NCBI RefSeq assembly: GCF_001510645.1
Contig: NZ_LMVB01000001.1
Span: 2,180,981 to 2,244,980, forward strand
From: Paenibacillus sp. FJAT-29882
GTDB lineage: Bacteria; Bacillota; Bacilli; Bacillales; DSM-1321
Direction of reading: 5' to 3'
DNA length: 64,000 nucleotides
Shown: one piece after another, positions 1 to 8,955 of the stretch
How positions within the stretch are numbered: the stretch's first letter is position 1
Layout: the number at the start of each line of letters is the position of its first letter
Made by a program: the position numbers and the translations under genes
Notes under the pieces: model-generated
Seen by the model: the letters and a program-made list of their open reading frames with translations, nothing else
Told to the model about the DNA's origin: nothing
Database searches by the model: none

Positions 1-1177
1 GTGCCCTGCTACCAGAGAGATTTAGTTTCTCAACTTTCGAAATCCCATTGCGAAAAGCCATGCCAATAAAAACGGTCCCTACAGGTTTCCCTTCCTGTTC
101 ATCAGGACCCGCTACTCCAGTAAAGCTGATCCCAATATCTGCATCAAGCTGTGTTCGAATATTTTCGGCCATTTCGATTGCACATTGCTGACTTACGACA
201 CCGAATGTGGAAATAGTTGCATCTTGAATTTGTAGCAGACTAGATTTAGCATCATTTGTGTAGCTAACAATTCCGCCTTTAAAGACTTTACCAGCTCCAG
301 GAATTGTCGTTAATTGCTCTTGGAACATCCCACCTGTCAAACTTTCTGCAGCGGCAATGGACATACCTCTTGCAGTTAACTCTTTTACCAGTTCCTTAAT
401 TAAAGAAGTCTGGTCGCTTCCATAGTAAAAGTCTCCCACACGTTTCATTATTTCCGTTTCAACTTCGCTAATCAGCTGATCACATATTTCTTTTGACTCA
501 TGTTTAGCGGTAATCCTTAGCGTCACTTCACCATCGCCTGCAAGTGGAGCAATCGTCGGATTGGTTTGATTTTCAAGCAAGTCATCTATCTTCGTCTCTA
601 GCAATGACTCTCCAATTCCGAAAAAGCGCAGTACCTTTGATTCAATGCGTTCTTGTTTATCTAGCTTTTCCATTAACCTTTTATACCCATATGTTAAAAA
701 CATAGGCTCCAACTCTTTTGGAGGTCCGGGTAGTAACATATATGTCTTATCCTTTAAAGTAAGAATCATGCCAGGGGCCATTCCGTGATCATTTGCAAGT
801 ACATCCGCATGTTCTAAAATGAGTGCCTGCTTTTTATTATTTTCTGTCATTTCCCGTCCAGTCTTTGTAAAATACGCTTGGATAGCTGTTAAAGCATGAT
901 TGTCAAAAACAAGATTTTTTCCTAAATGACGGGCAATCGTTTCTTTCGTCAAATCGTCCTTTGTTGGTCCAAGTCCGCCTGTAAAAATAATGAAGTCAGC
1001 ACGAGATTCTGCAATCTCGATAACAGATTGAAGCCGTTCACTATTATCACCTACAACAGTATGAAAATAAACGTTAATTCCTATTTCTGCTAGTTGCTTA
1101 GATAAAAATTTCCCATTTGTATTGGCTATTTGACCTAATAGTAATTCAGATCCAACCGCGATGATTTCTGCGTTCAT
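1..1177 (-). CDS. cinA: CinA, competence/damage-inducible protein (3' end cut by window)
   Basis: Reading frame open to the left edge; 392 residues are visible and roughly the last 20-30 of the family length (about 415) are missing. The N-terminal MoCF_biosynth-like domain carries the motif TGGLGPTKDD near residue 66, and the C-terminal CinA amidase-type domain has AAAESLTGG near residue 275. Family members act as nicotinamide mononucleotide deamidase or ADP-ribose pyrophosphatase, and in B. subtilis cinA is co-transcribed with recA in competence. Start chosen at ATG 1177 because GGGGG lies 6 nt upstream; an ATG two codons earlier (1183) touches that site. It follows pgsA by about 20 bp, so probably one transcript. 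Confidence 0.95.
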   Translation of the reverse strand, partial: MNAEIIAVGSELLLGQIANTNGKFLSKQLAEIGINVYFHTVVGDNSERLQSVIEIAESRADFIIFTGGLGPTKDDLTKETIARHLGKNLVFDNHALTAIQAYFTKTGREMTENNKKQALILEHADVLANDHGMAPGMILTLKDKTYMLLPGPPKELEPMFLTYGYKRLMEKLDKQERIESKVLRFFGIGESLLETKIDDLLENQTNPTIAPLAGDGEVTLRITAKHESKEICDQLISEVETEIMKRVGDFYYGSDQTSLIKELVKELTARGMSIAAAESLTGGMFQEQLTTIPGAGKVFKGGIVSYTNDAKSSLLQIQDATISTFGVVSQQCAIEMAENIRTQLDADIGISFTGVAGPDEQEGKPVGTVFIGMAFRNGISKVEKLNLSGSRA

Positions 1178-1198
1178 TTCCATCCCCCACAAATTCAA

Positions 1199-1783
1199 TT
1201 ACTTAGAATTAATAAATACAGTTTTGTTTTTTGCGAAATAATCCCATCCAGACCAAACAGTAAAAACCAACGCAATCCATAAAGTGATATTAGCGAATGG
1301 GAATGAAATCAAAACAAAAGGAATATTATGTAATAACAACGCTGATATAGCTACAATTTGTGCCCACATTTTTATTTTCCCTAAAATATCGGCGGCAACT
1401 ACTTCACCCGTTCCCGCAAGTACTAGCCTTAAGCCTGTAACGGCAAACTCCCTACTAATAATGACAATAGCAATCCATGATTGGTTGTACATTAAATCCA
1501 AATCAATTAATACAATTAAAGCTGCTGAAACGAGTAATTTGTCAGCAAGAGGATCGAGAAATTTCCCAAGGTTTGTGACCATATTATATTTGCGGGCATA
1601 GTGTCCATCCACCCAGTCTGTTGAAGCAGCAAGAATAAAAAGTATAGTCCCTACCAAATGATTAACTGGAAGAATGTAGTCCCCCAGCATCAACTCACCC
1701 CAAGAAAAAGGTACGAGCATAATAATTACAAAAATAGGTATTAAGATAATTCTTGATATTGTTATTTTATTTGGCAAATTCAC
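1199..1783 (-). CDS. pgsA: CDP-diacylglycerol--glycerol-3-phosphate 3-phosphatidyltransferase
   Basis: Makes phosphatidylglycerolphosphate, the committed step to phosphatidylglycerol, at the membrane. The CDP-alcohol phosphatidyltransferase signature DGx2ARx8Gx3Dx3D is complete at about residues 59-81 (DGHYAR ... DPLAD), followed by hydrophobic segments typical of the family. Start set at GTG 1783: GGAGGG is 8 nt upstream, whereas a TTG five codons earlier overlaps the ribosome binding site itself. 194 residues is the usual size. It lies between rodZ and cinA as in B. subtilis, separated from rodZ by a hairpin. Confidence 0.96.
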   Translation of the reverse strand: MNLPNKITISRIILIPIFVIIMLVPFSWGELMLGDYILPVNHLVGTILFILAASTDWVDGHYARKYNMVTNLGKFLDPLADKLLVSAALIVLIDLDLMYNQSWIAIVIISREFAVTGLRLVLAGTGEVVAADILGKIKMWAQIVAISALLLHNIPFVLISFPFANITLWIALVFTVWSGWDYFAKNKTVFINSK

Positions 1784-1838
1784 AATAGTACCCTCCAAAG
1801 TTGAATAGCATAAGATTCATTTCTTTATACGACAAGCG

Positions 1839-1866
1839 AAAAATAGCCATCATAAAGATGACTATT
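1839..1866 (-). terminator. Hairpin terminator overlapping rodZ stop
   Basis: On the minus strand AATAGTCATC pairs with GATGGCTATT around a TTTAT loop and is followed by TTT. The left arm includes the rodZ stop codon (TAG). It may reduce read-through into pgsA. Confidence 0.6.
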
Positions 1867-2764
1867 CAGCTTTTGTAAATTGTATCGTTACATTTTGAAC
1901 GTCTTTCTCTGTTGGAGAAATAGCATATTCGAGTTTCTGATCATTAGCAAAAATCTCCGTTTCATAGGCTCTTCCCGTACGGATGACTACTTCGGATTCA
2001 TTCGTTACATCAATTTCTTTGGCTTCTCCAGATTTTATAAGTCCATTAAAAAGTGTCTGGCCGCTACCGTTTTTTACTTTAACCCACGCTTCCCCTATAG
2101 AGGCAACTTTCAATTTAAATGTTGCGGCGTTTTTCAGTGCATATACGCTGTTTGAACCGCTAGTACTGACCATGGCTAATTCCTGGGTTGGTGTTTCCAC
2201 AATAACCTCTTCTTTAACTGGCTCATCTTTGCTCTTATCTGTTTTATCAGTGTTTTTGTCTTCATTAGCATCAGTATTACTACCTTTATTTAATGGTGAA
2301 TTATCAGGTTGTCCGTGATCCACAACACCTACATTATCATCAACTACCTTTGGGCTTTCACTTGGAAAAAATTTCAAATATAAGAAATAAAGTAAGACTA
2401 TGATTCCAATGAAAAATAATAATCCTAATATTTTCGGAAATAGCTCCATGGCTTTCGAACTCGTCGGTAGCGATCTTCTTGATTGAACGCGTGACAACTC
2501 AGGTAGTTCGTCATGATATACGGCAGGAACCTCATTTTTATATTGATCAAAAATTTCCTCTGGTTCAAGTTCAACCGCTTCACAATATTGTTTAATGAAC
2601 GCCCGAACATAGAACTGACCCGGCATCATCGAATAATTGCCTTCTTCGATCCCTATTAAATAACGTTTTTGAATCTTTGTTACTTCTTGCAAGTCATCTA
2701 AACTTAAACCCTTTTCTTCTCTAGCTTCCTTCAATCTGTTACCTAATTCCGTCAAATCAAACAC
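1862..2764 (-). CDS. rodZ: RodZ, cytoskeletal cell-shape protein
   Basis: 300 residues with the RodZ layout: cytoplasmic Xre-like helix-turn-helix (about residues 5-70, beginning LGNRLKEAREEKGLSL), one membrane segment (about 109-132, rich in L/I/F), an acidic/lysine-rich low-complexity linker (about 140-190), and a C-terminal extracellular DUF4115 beta domain (about 205-300). RodZ couples MreB filaments to the elongation machinery. Eight bases downstream of ymfK and upstream of pgsA, as in B. subtilis (ymfM). Confidence 0.95.
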   Translation of the reverse strand: MFDLTELGNRLKEAREEKGLSLDDLQEVTKIQKRYLIGIEEGNYSMMPGQFYVRAFIKQYCEAVELEPEEIFDQYKNEVPAVYHDELPELSRVQSRRSLPTSSKAMELFPKILGLLFFIGIIVLLYFLYLKFFPSESPKVVDDNVGVVDHGQPDNSPLNKGSNTDANEDKNTDKTDKSKDEPVKEEVIVETPTQELAMVSTSGSNSVYALKNAATFKLKVASIGEAWVKVKNGSGQTLFNGLIKSGEAKEIDVTNESEVVIRTGRAYETEIFANDQKLEYAISPTEKDVQNVTIQFTKAE

Positions 2765-2772
2765 CTGCCAAA

Positions 2773-3564
2773 TTAAAAATCAAATGAACCAAACTCTGAC
2801 CCTTGTAATTGATCGTTTTGGTTTACTACTTCATATGTAATTTCTTCATCAGGAGTATTTCTTAACTCAATGATGTAATCAAAATCCTCAAGTTTGTACT
2901 CCGAATTTTGAACGAAAATATCTGGATGTTCAATTATTTTCACTGCATTTAGCCTCATGATTTCCCGAACTAGCTGCCAGTGCCTTTCATTGGCTCGTCT
3001 TGTAGAGACAATCCCGTCTAAAATAAATATATTATTATTATTGTACTCATCTTCAATAAGCTGACTGCGGATCGTTTGTTTAAGCAATGTGGACGATACA
3101 AATAGCCAGCGTTTATTCGCACAGACACTAGATGCGACAATCGATTCTGTTTTCCCAACCCTTGGCATTCCACGAATCCCAATCAATTTATGACCTTCCT
3201 GTTTAAATAGTTCAGCCATAAAGTCTACAAGAATCCCTAAATCATCCCTCACGAAACGAAACGTATTTTTTTCATCTGCATCCCTTTGTATGTATCTACC
3301 GTGTCTGACAGCTAATTTATCAAGCACATGCGGTTCTCTCAGCTTAATTACCTTTATTGTATCCATTGTCGATAGAATTGACTCAAATCTCTCAATATTT
3401 CTGCTGTCATTAGCCAGCAAAAGCAAGCCCCTTCTTCCTTCATCAACACCATTAATCGCTACGATGTTTATCGATAGCATACCAAGTAATGAAGAGATGT
3501 CCCCTAATAAACCTGGTCGGTTTTTTTGTATTTCATATTCAAAATACCATTCTTTATTCTCCAC
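2773..3564 (-). CDS. ymfK: YmfK, DUF3388 protein with ACT-like and P-loop regions
   Basis: Conserved Bacillaceae protein of unknown function. The N-terminal 75 residues look ACT-like (KNRPGLLGDISSLLGMLSINI), a pattern used for small-ligand binding. A Walker A-like loop GMPRVGKTES sits at about residues 132-141, in a short ATPase-like half. Start set at GTG 3564, 8 nt after AAGGAG; a GTG three codons earlier overlaps that site. It is followed 8 bp later by rodZ, so it is probably co-transcribed with rodZ-pgsA. Assignment rests on sequence resemblance and on position. Confidence 0.88.
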   Translation of the reverse strand: MENKEWYFEYEIQKNRPGLLGDISSLLGMLSINIVAINGVDEGRRGLLLLANDSRNIERFESILSTMDTIKVIKLREPHVLDKLAVRHGRYIQRDADEKNTFRFVRDDLGILVDFMAELFKQEGHKLIGIRGMPRVGKTESIVASSVCANKRWLFVSSTLLKQTIRSQLIEDEYNNNNIFILDGIVSTRRANERHWQLVREIMRLNAVKIIEHPDIFVQNSEYKLEDFDYIIELRNTPDEEITYEVVNQNDQLQGSEFGSFDF

Positions 3565-3785
3565 TATACACACTCCTTATCAAGAAAGGGGAACCTAGAC
3601 TTTTTATCATATTTAAAGATTACGCAATTTATCAATGAAGAAGAGATTTTTCCCAAAGAAACCCGATTTCATGAAAATAAAATTGTCTTGTCTCTATAAT
3701 ATAGCATTTCAGTAAAAGTTAAAAGGGAAAACATTACTTAACTTAATTTAAGATGATTCTCTACGTACCTAGATTACATGTTAAT

Positions 3786-3848
3786 GAAAAAGGATGATTC
3801 AATTAGTCAGTCCCTCTAATTTGAGGTCCAAAACTTCTGAATCATCCT
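3786..3848 (-). terminator. Terminator after ymfJ
   Basis: An 11-nt perfect inverted repeat (AGGATGATTCA / TGAATCATCCT) encloses a second small hairpin (CCTC/GAGG). On the minus strand it is followed by TTTTTCATT, just 8 nt after the ymfJ stop. Confidence 0.8.
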
Positions 3849-3855
3849 AATGTCT

Positions 3856-4113
3856 TTAGCTCGTGCCGTTGTTGTCGACTAACTTAACCATCAAGCAAGC
3901 AATAGCATGCTTCTCATCTTCATTTGCTACCGACCACAGATCAGACAATACACGTTCTTGGTCATTTTTTGGATCTACTTGTTTCGCCAGATAATCCCCA
4001 ATCTCAACTGCCAAGCCAGTTATTGCATCTTGGGAAAGTCCTTGCTCTTCCCCCTGATTCAATCTGTCACCTAAGAAATCTTTCCATTGATCCCAATTTT
4101 CTAATACAGACAT
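3856..4113 (-). CDS. ymfJ: YmfJ, DUF3243 protein
   Basis: 85-residue acidic soluble protein starting SVLENWDQWKDFLGDRL, matching the small DUF3243 family found in the same place in B. subtilis. Function unknown; no membrane segment or metal site visible. It has its own terminator downstream and lies between ymfI and ymfK. Confidence 0.9.
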   Translation of the reverse strand: MSVLENWDQWKDFLGDRLNQGEEQGLSQDAITGLAVEIGDYLAKQVDPKNDQERVLSDLWSVANEDEKHAIACLMVKLVDNNGTS

Positions 4114-4183
4114 TGATTATCATCCTTTCCTTAATTGGTACCATATTAGCATGCGAAAATCGACTATTTTTTATTCAAGGAAG

Positions 4184-4906
4184 TCACACATACCAGCCCC
4201 CATTTACCCCTATAATTTGTCCAGTCATATAGGAGGCTTTCTGAGAGAGAAGAAATGCGACAACATCAGCAATTTCATTCGCTTCACCGATTCTTCCCAT
4301 TGGAATGTCTCCCTGTAAGATTTCTAGTTCCTCTTCTGTAAAGGATTCTAGCATAGCCGTCGATACCGCTCCAGGCGCAACGGCGTTGACTCGGATACCA
4401 TTTAGCGCTGTTTCTTTGCTCAATGCTTTAATAAATGCATTTTGCCCACCTTTGACCATCGAGTAAAGCACTTCGCATGAACTACCAGTCTGTCCCCATA
4501 TTGATGTAACTGCGACAATTGAACCGCGATTACTCATTAATTTAGGAAGCAAATTTCTTGTAAGCTGAAAAGGACTAGTCACATGAAGCTGAATCATTTG
4601 TGCAACAGTAGAGTCATCCATATCGGTCACTAATCCATAAAAGCTATTGCCGCTATTCAAAACAATCGTATGTAAAGAAAAGATTTGTTTGCATAAATGT
4701 TTATATCCATCAACATCACCTAAATCAGCCTGTATCGGAATGAGTTCAATATCATAAGATGATAATTCCTTAATAAGTGCAACAATTGCTCCTTCATTCC
4801 GATTGTAATGAAGATACAATGAATAATTTTCTGCTGCAAGCTTCCTTGCAATTGCGCTCCCGATTCCCCCGCTTGCTCCTGTAATAAGTGCAAACCGTTT
4901 TTCCAT
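4184..4906 (-). CDS. ymfI: YmfI, short-chain dehydrogenase/reductase
   Basis: 240-residue classical SDR. Cofactor loop TGASGGIG at residues 9-16 (NADPH-type), catalytic serine in the VTSIWG strand and the Tyr-x3-Lys pair in YSMVK. The substrate is unknown; annotated relatives are called 3-oxoacyl-ACP reductase-like but no fatty-acid gene is adjacent. ATG 4906 chosen because AAGGAGG stands 8 nt upstream; in-frame codons before it lack a site. About 80 bp separate it from ymfH, consistent with a ymfF-ymfH-ymfI transcript. Confidence 0.93.
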   Translation of the reverse strand: MEKRFALITGASGGIGSAIARKLAAENYSLYLHYNRNEGAIVALIKELSSYDIELIPIQADLGDVDGYKHLCKQIFSLHTIVLNSGNSFYGLVTDMDDSTVAQMIQLHVTSPFQLTRNLLPKLMSNRGSIVAVTSIWGQTGSSCEVLYSMVKGGQNAFIKALSKETALNGIRVNAVAPGAVSTAMLESFTEEELEILQGDIPMGRIGEANEIADVVAFLLSQKASYMTGQIIGVNGGWYV

Positions 4907-4985
4907 CTTAATTCCCTCCTTAAAACCACCACAAAAAGAAAACAGCTCATACAAAGAAAAATCATTTGTATGAGCCATCCTCAAC

Positions 4986-6272
4986 TTATTTAGGCAGCAC
5001 TTGACAAACCGTTATAAATTTTTCATCAATCAATCTTTCAGTAGTAGCCAAGACATCATTAAATTCAATTTGTTCAAGCACTGGTACAACATCAAATAAA
5101 TTCATATCATTAAAAGCATAGCGTGTAAATTGATTTGCAATATATTCTGGGGAATTTAGTGAACGTAAAAATAAGCCGATTCGTTTCTTAATCACTCGCT
5201 TCATGCTTTCTTCACTAATCCCTTTCCCCGTTTTCGCCTCAAAAAGAATTTGTTTCAACTTCGCTGTTAATTCTTCAGGATGTGCCGTATCCCCTCCTAT
5301 TAACGCAAACCCAAAGCCATTCTCTTGGGTAAAGTCATAGGAAAATGTTTGGTCAATTAAACCGCTCGTATACAGATCTTCATGGATAGGCGAGCTTTTT
5401 CCTAAAAGCATTTCCAACAAGATGCTTACGGTTAGTTCTTTTTTTAATAGCTCTTGACCACTTAGATTGAGATCTGCCGATTTAATTCCGAGCATGATTT
5501 TCGGTGTTTGAACACTCATGTGCAATGTTCGATCTTTCACAGCTACATCCGAAGGCTCCGTTTCAAATTGGCGTTTTATTTCTTGCGGCGATTGAAACTC
5601 CTTACCTTCTTGGTTGCTGCGGATTTTCTCCATAATTTCTCCTGGTTCCACAGGTCCAACAATAAATAACAACATATTGCTTGGATGGTAAAAAGTCTCA
5701 TAACACTCATAAAGTAAATCCTTCGTAATTTCAGCAATGGATTCAACTGTTCCAGCAATATCAATTTTCACAGGATGGTTATGATACATATTTTCAATGG
5801 TGCCAAAATAAAGACGCCAGTCAGGATTATCATCATACATTTTTATTTCTTGACCAATAATTCCTTTTTCCTTTTCCACTGTTTTCTCAGAAAAATAAGG
5901 ATCTTGAACAAAATCAACGAGTGTCTTTAAGTTAAGATCAAAGTCTGCAGTACTAGAGAAAAGGTATGCCGTTCTTGTAAAAGAAGTAAAGGCATTAGCA
6001 GAAGCCCCTTGCTTACTAAACTGTTGAAACACGTCTCCATCTTCTTTTTCAAACAGCTTATGCTCTAGAAAATGCGCGATACCATCTGGTACTTTTGCAT
6101 AGTCTTTTTTACCAAGAGGAACAAAATGATTATCAATCGAACCATATTTCGTCGTGAAAGTCGCGAATGATTTATTGAATCCTTTCTTTGGTAAAATATA
6201 TACTTCCAAACCGTTCGTCATTTTTTCATGGAATATTTCTTCTTGAAGTTGTTCAAATGTTATTTTCTCCAT
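4986..6272 (-). CDS. ymfH: YmfH, M16-family zinc peptidase (catalytic partner)
   Basis: 428 residues with the inverted zinc motif HxxEH at residues 67-71 (HFLEH) and the downstream metal-ligand glutamate region (IIGQEIKMYDDNP, about 135-150), then the second inactive M16 half. Family members cleave or process peptides inside the cell. It is directly preceded by ymfF (3 bp gap), whose product lacks the zinc motif; the two probably form a heterodimer as in mitochondrial-processing-peptidase-like pairs (inference). Physiological substrate unknown. Confidence 0.93.
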   Translation of the reverse strand: MEKITFEQLQEEIFHEKMTNGLEVYILPKKGFNKSFATFTTKYGSIDNHFVPLGKKDYAKVPDGIAHFLEHKLFEKEDGDVFQQFSKQGASANAFTSFTRTAYLFSSTADFDLNLKTLVDFVQDPYFSEKTVEKEKGIIGQEIKMYDDNPDWRLYFGTIENMYHNHPVKIDIAGTVESIAEITKDLLYECYETFYHPSNMLLFIVGPVEPGEIMEKIRSNQEGKEFQSPQEIKRQFETEPSDVAVKDRTLHMSVQTPKIMLGIKSADLNLSGQELLKKELTVSILLEMLLGKSSPIHEDLYTSGLIDQTFSYDFTQENGFGFALIGGDTAHPEELTAKLKQILFEAKTGKGISEESMKRVIKKRIGLFLRSLNSPEYIANQFTRYAFNDMNLFDVVPVLEQIEFNDVLATTERLIDEKFITVCQVLPK

Positions 6273-6275
6273 TTT

Positions 6276-7547
6276 TTACACCTCCGTCCCTTTCATGAAA
6301 TAAATGGTATCCAACTCAACTTTTTGGGCAACATCTACAATTTCCTCTTTCGTAATAGATTCAGTTTTTTTCAGCCATTCTTCCAAAGAAATAGCATAGC
6401 CAGAAACAATATTATGATAAAGGATTTCTACGAGACCGCGAGCCGAATCAACTGTTTCTAATAGTTGATTTTTGATTACTGCTTTTGTTTGAGATAATTC
6501 CTCATCACTGAAATTACCTTGCTTCATTTCTTTCATTTGCTCATGAATAATGGTAACAGCTTGATCATAATTGGCTGATTCAATGCCCGACATAACCATT
6601 AACAGGCCTTTATGGCTCTCTAAACGAGACGCCGCATAATAAGCCAAACTTGCTTTCTCCCTGACATTTATAAAAAGTTTCGAATGAGAAAAACCGCCGA
6701 ATATTCCGTTAAAGACTTGTAAAGCATAATAATCAGGGTCTCCATATACAATATTCGTACGATATCCAATATTTAATTTCCCCTGTTTAACATCCATTTC
6801 CTCAATCTTTTCCTTCACTGTGTTTACCTTTTTCTGCACACTTTTCATTCTTTCGGGCTCACGGTTAGGAAGCTTGAAATGTTGATTGAACAGCTTTTGA
6901 ACATCTATTTCATTAATATCACCTATTACATAAACATCCATTTCATCTTCCACGAGCACTTGCTTGTAATAACTATACAATGATTCTGCTGTAATGCTGT
7001 CTAATGACTCGATATCCCCCAAAGCATCTATACCATAAGGCTCTTCTTCACACATTACTTCCACAAGGCGCGTCGTTGCGTACCGCATTTTGTCATCATA
7101 AATGGATTGAATTCTCTGTTGAAGCGATCTTTTTTCATTATTAAACGTCCCTATATCAAAGCTTTCGCCATCCTTTTTCGGATTAAATAGGACATCTGCT
7201 AAGAAGGCAATTCCCTTTTCTAGTAAAGGCTCAGAATCATGAAGAAATTTTTCATTGGCTATTTCAAGGACAAAACTAATGATTTGATATTCCCCTTTTT
7301 TGGCAACATCTACATAAAAGCTCGCACCATATAATTCATCCAAATACGAACGTAATGCTGGTGTCGTCTTGTATGTAGCTGTGTTACTTTGCAATATATA
7401 CGGAAGCAATGAACGATATGTCGCTGTTTCATGCTTAAGGGGTGCTTTCATTTTAAGTACAAGTGTATTCGTTTTGTATTGAGCTGTTTTGACGATATGC
7501 ACTGAATAGCCAGGGTTTTTCTTTATTGTATCAAGAGAGATTCCCAT
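6276..7547 (-). CDS. ymfF: YmfF, M16-family non-catalytic partner
   Basis: 423-residue M16-fold protein. Where ymfH has HxxEH, this protein reads LLPYILQSNTATY, so the zinc site is absent. It keeps family features such as the long helical and beta repeats and ends next to ymfH. Start set at ATG 7547, 8 nt after GAGGAGGT; an in-frame ATG seven codons earlier has no site. It opens the ymfF-ymfH-ymfI set, downstream of the nucleoside transporter operon and its repeat-type terminator. Confidence 0.92.
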   Translation of the reverse strand: MGISLDTIKKNPGYSVHIVKTAQYKTNTLVLKMKAPLKHETATYRSLLPYILQSNTATYKTTPALRSYLDELYGASFYVDVAKKGEYQIISFVLEIANEKFLHDSEPLLEKGIAFLADVLFNPKKDGESFDIGTFNNEKRSLQQRIQSIYDDKMRYATTRLVEVMCEEEPYGIDALGDIESLDSITAESLYSYYKQVLVEDEMDVYVIGDINEIDVQKLFNQHFKLPNREPERMKSVQKKVNTVKEKIEEMDVKQGKLNIGYRTNIVYGDPDYYALQVFNGIFGGFSHSKLFINVREKASLAYYAASRLESHKGLLMVMSGIESANYDQAVTIIHEQMKEMKQGNFSDEELSQTKAVIKNQLLETVDSARGLVEILYHNIVSGYAISLEEWLKKTESITKEEIVDVAQKVELDTIYFMKGTEV

Positions 7548-7995
7548 TAAATAGACCTCCTCATTCATTTTTTATCTTTATATTGTTTGTTAGTTCAAGT
7601 GCTTTTAAACCTGTTAGAAGAAATTGAATGCATACAATTTTTCTTCAAGAACTTTTCTCTTCTTCTAAAATATACCTTGTTTAAGAAAATTCATGCAAGT
7701 ATCATGGTTTTTATTATTTAATTTTTTAGATTTCATACTATTTTATGGGGACAAAAACAAAGGTGCAAGCGCCTGACTAGATAGGCCTTGAAGGAAAGCG
7801 ATTGCGAATAATGCGGATAGACCTAAAACAATTTCCATATAAAGTATGGCATCTTATACGCTAAGCACAAAAAAACAAGTAAAGGGTCAGACCCCGCAAC
7901 AACTAAAATCAGTATAAAATAAGTGTATGAAACACTACATACTGATTTAGAGTGCGAGGTCAGACCCTTATGAGACACCCTCGTTCAACTAATTT
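7548..7995. other. Gap between nucleoside permease gene and ymfF
   Basis: 448 bp without a gene. It contains repeat A1 (7881-7977), and at about 7745-7830 a fragment with a GGTGCAAGCGCC inverted repeat resembling a decayed palindromic repeat. The 7550-7740 part is AT-rich and should hold the ymfF promoter, but no clear -35/-10 pair was found. Confidence 0.6.
7881..7977. repeat. Palindromic repeat family A, copy 1
   Basis: Imperfect palindrome of about 97 bp bounded by AGGGTCAGACC and GGTCAGACCCT, with inner arms AAATCAGTAT / ATACTGATTT. Related copies occur at 29619 and 37264. It lies just downstream of the last transporter gene (minus strand), and the outer arms are followed by TTTACTTG, so it can serve as that operon's terminator. 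Confidence 0.85.
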
Positions 7996-8955
7996 TTATC
8001 TTTTTCCTTTAATATAAGGCAGACCTGATGCTTTCGGAGCGTCTGCACGTCCAATAAAGCCAGTCAAAGCGATAATGGTTAACACATATGGTGCTATCAA
8101 TAAATAGACACCAGGGATATCTTTGAAAAATGGCAAGCTAGCTCCAACAATACTTAAACTTTGCGCTAAACCAAAGAATAGTGCCGCACCCATTGCGCCA
8201 AGAGGATGCCATTTACCAAAGATCATTGCAGCAATTGCCATAAAACCTTGCCCATTAATCGTGGAGTGACTGAATTCATTGGATACTGTCATTGCATGGA
8301 CAGCTCCGCCAATCCCAGCAAATGCTCCTGATAAAAGGACACCAGCATAACGAATTTTTGCAACATTTACTCCCATTGTATCGGCCGCCATTGGATGTTC
8401 GCCAACAGCTCGAATACGTAAACCGAATGGCGTTTTGAATATAATATACCAAACGACAACGGCTAAAACAATCGCAATGTAAGAGATATAATACCCGTTA
8501 GAGAAAAATATTTTACCGATAAACGGAATATCACTTAGGAATTTGATATCAACGCGATCAAAATTTTCTGTAACCATGTCTGTTTGCCCTTTTCCATAAA
8601 GCTTTTTAACTAAGAAAAGAGTAAGACCAACAGCCAACAAGTTGATCGCAACCCCACTGACCGTCTGATCAGCACGAAACGTAATCGATGCTACGGCATG
8701 TAGAAGGGAAAAAATTATTCCGGCAACCATGGCAACCAACACAGCAAGCCAAGGTGTAGCTGATCCAAATACATCAGCAAACGTCAAGTTAAACACAATA
8801 CCTGTAAAAGCACCAATTACCATTAAACCTTCTAAACCTATATTTACAACACCTGTACGTTCTGAAAACACACCGCCAAGCGCAGTGAAGATAAGTGGGG
8901 CTGCAAGTCCAATCATCGATGGAATAATAATTTGCAGTACTTGGTAAAAATCCAC
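7996..8955 (-). CDS. nupQ: Nucleoside ABC transporter permease (NupQ-type)
   Basis: 319-residue BPD-type inner-membrane permease of the RbsC/YufQ group, mostly hydrophobic with the conserved block ERTGVVNIGLEGLMVIGAF near residue 30 and FGLRIRAVGEHPMAADTMG near residue 175, which contacts the ATPase. Pairs with the upstream permease and fused ATPase to import nucleosides; in B. subtilis NupNOPQ takes up guanosine. GTG start directly follows the upstream permease's TAA, with GGGGGTG as ribosome site. The substrate here is inferred from family. Confidence 0.88.
   Translation of the reverse strand: MDFYQVLQIIIPSMIGLAAPLIFTALGGVFSERTGVVNIGLEGLMVIGAFTGIVFNLTFADVFGSATPWLAVLVAMVAGIIFSLLHAVASITFRADQTVSGVAINLLAVGLTLFLVKKLYGKGQTDMVTENFDRVDIKFLSDIPFIGKIFFSNGYYISYIAIVLAVVVWYIIFKTPFGLRIRAVGEHPMAADTMGVNVAKIRYAGVLLSGAFAGIGGAVHAMTVSNEFSHSTINGQGFMAIAAMIFGKWHPLGAMGAALFFGLAQSLSIVGASLPFFKDIPGVYLLIAPYVLTIIALTGFIGRADAPKASGLPYIKGKR

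Noticed and set aside
1284-1601. 105-codon plus-strand frame opposite pgsA
   Set aside because: Antisense shadow of a well-supported gene, no ribosome site. The same applies to other plus-strand frames opposite real genes, such as 15659-16180 and 39046-39525.
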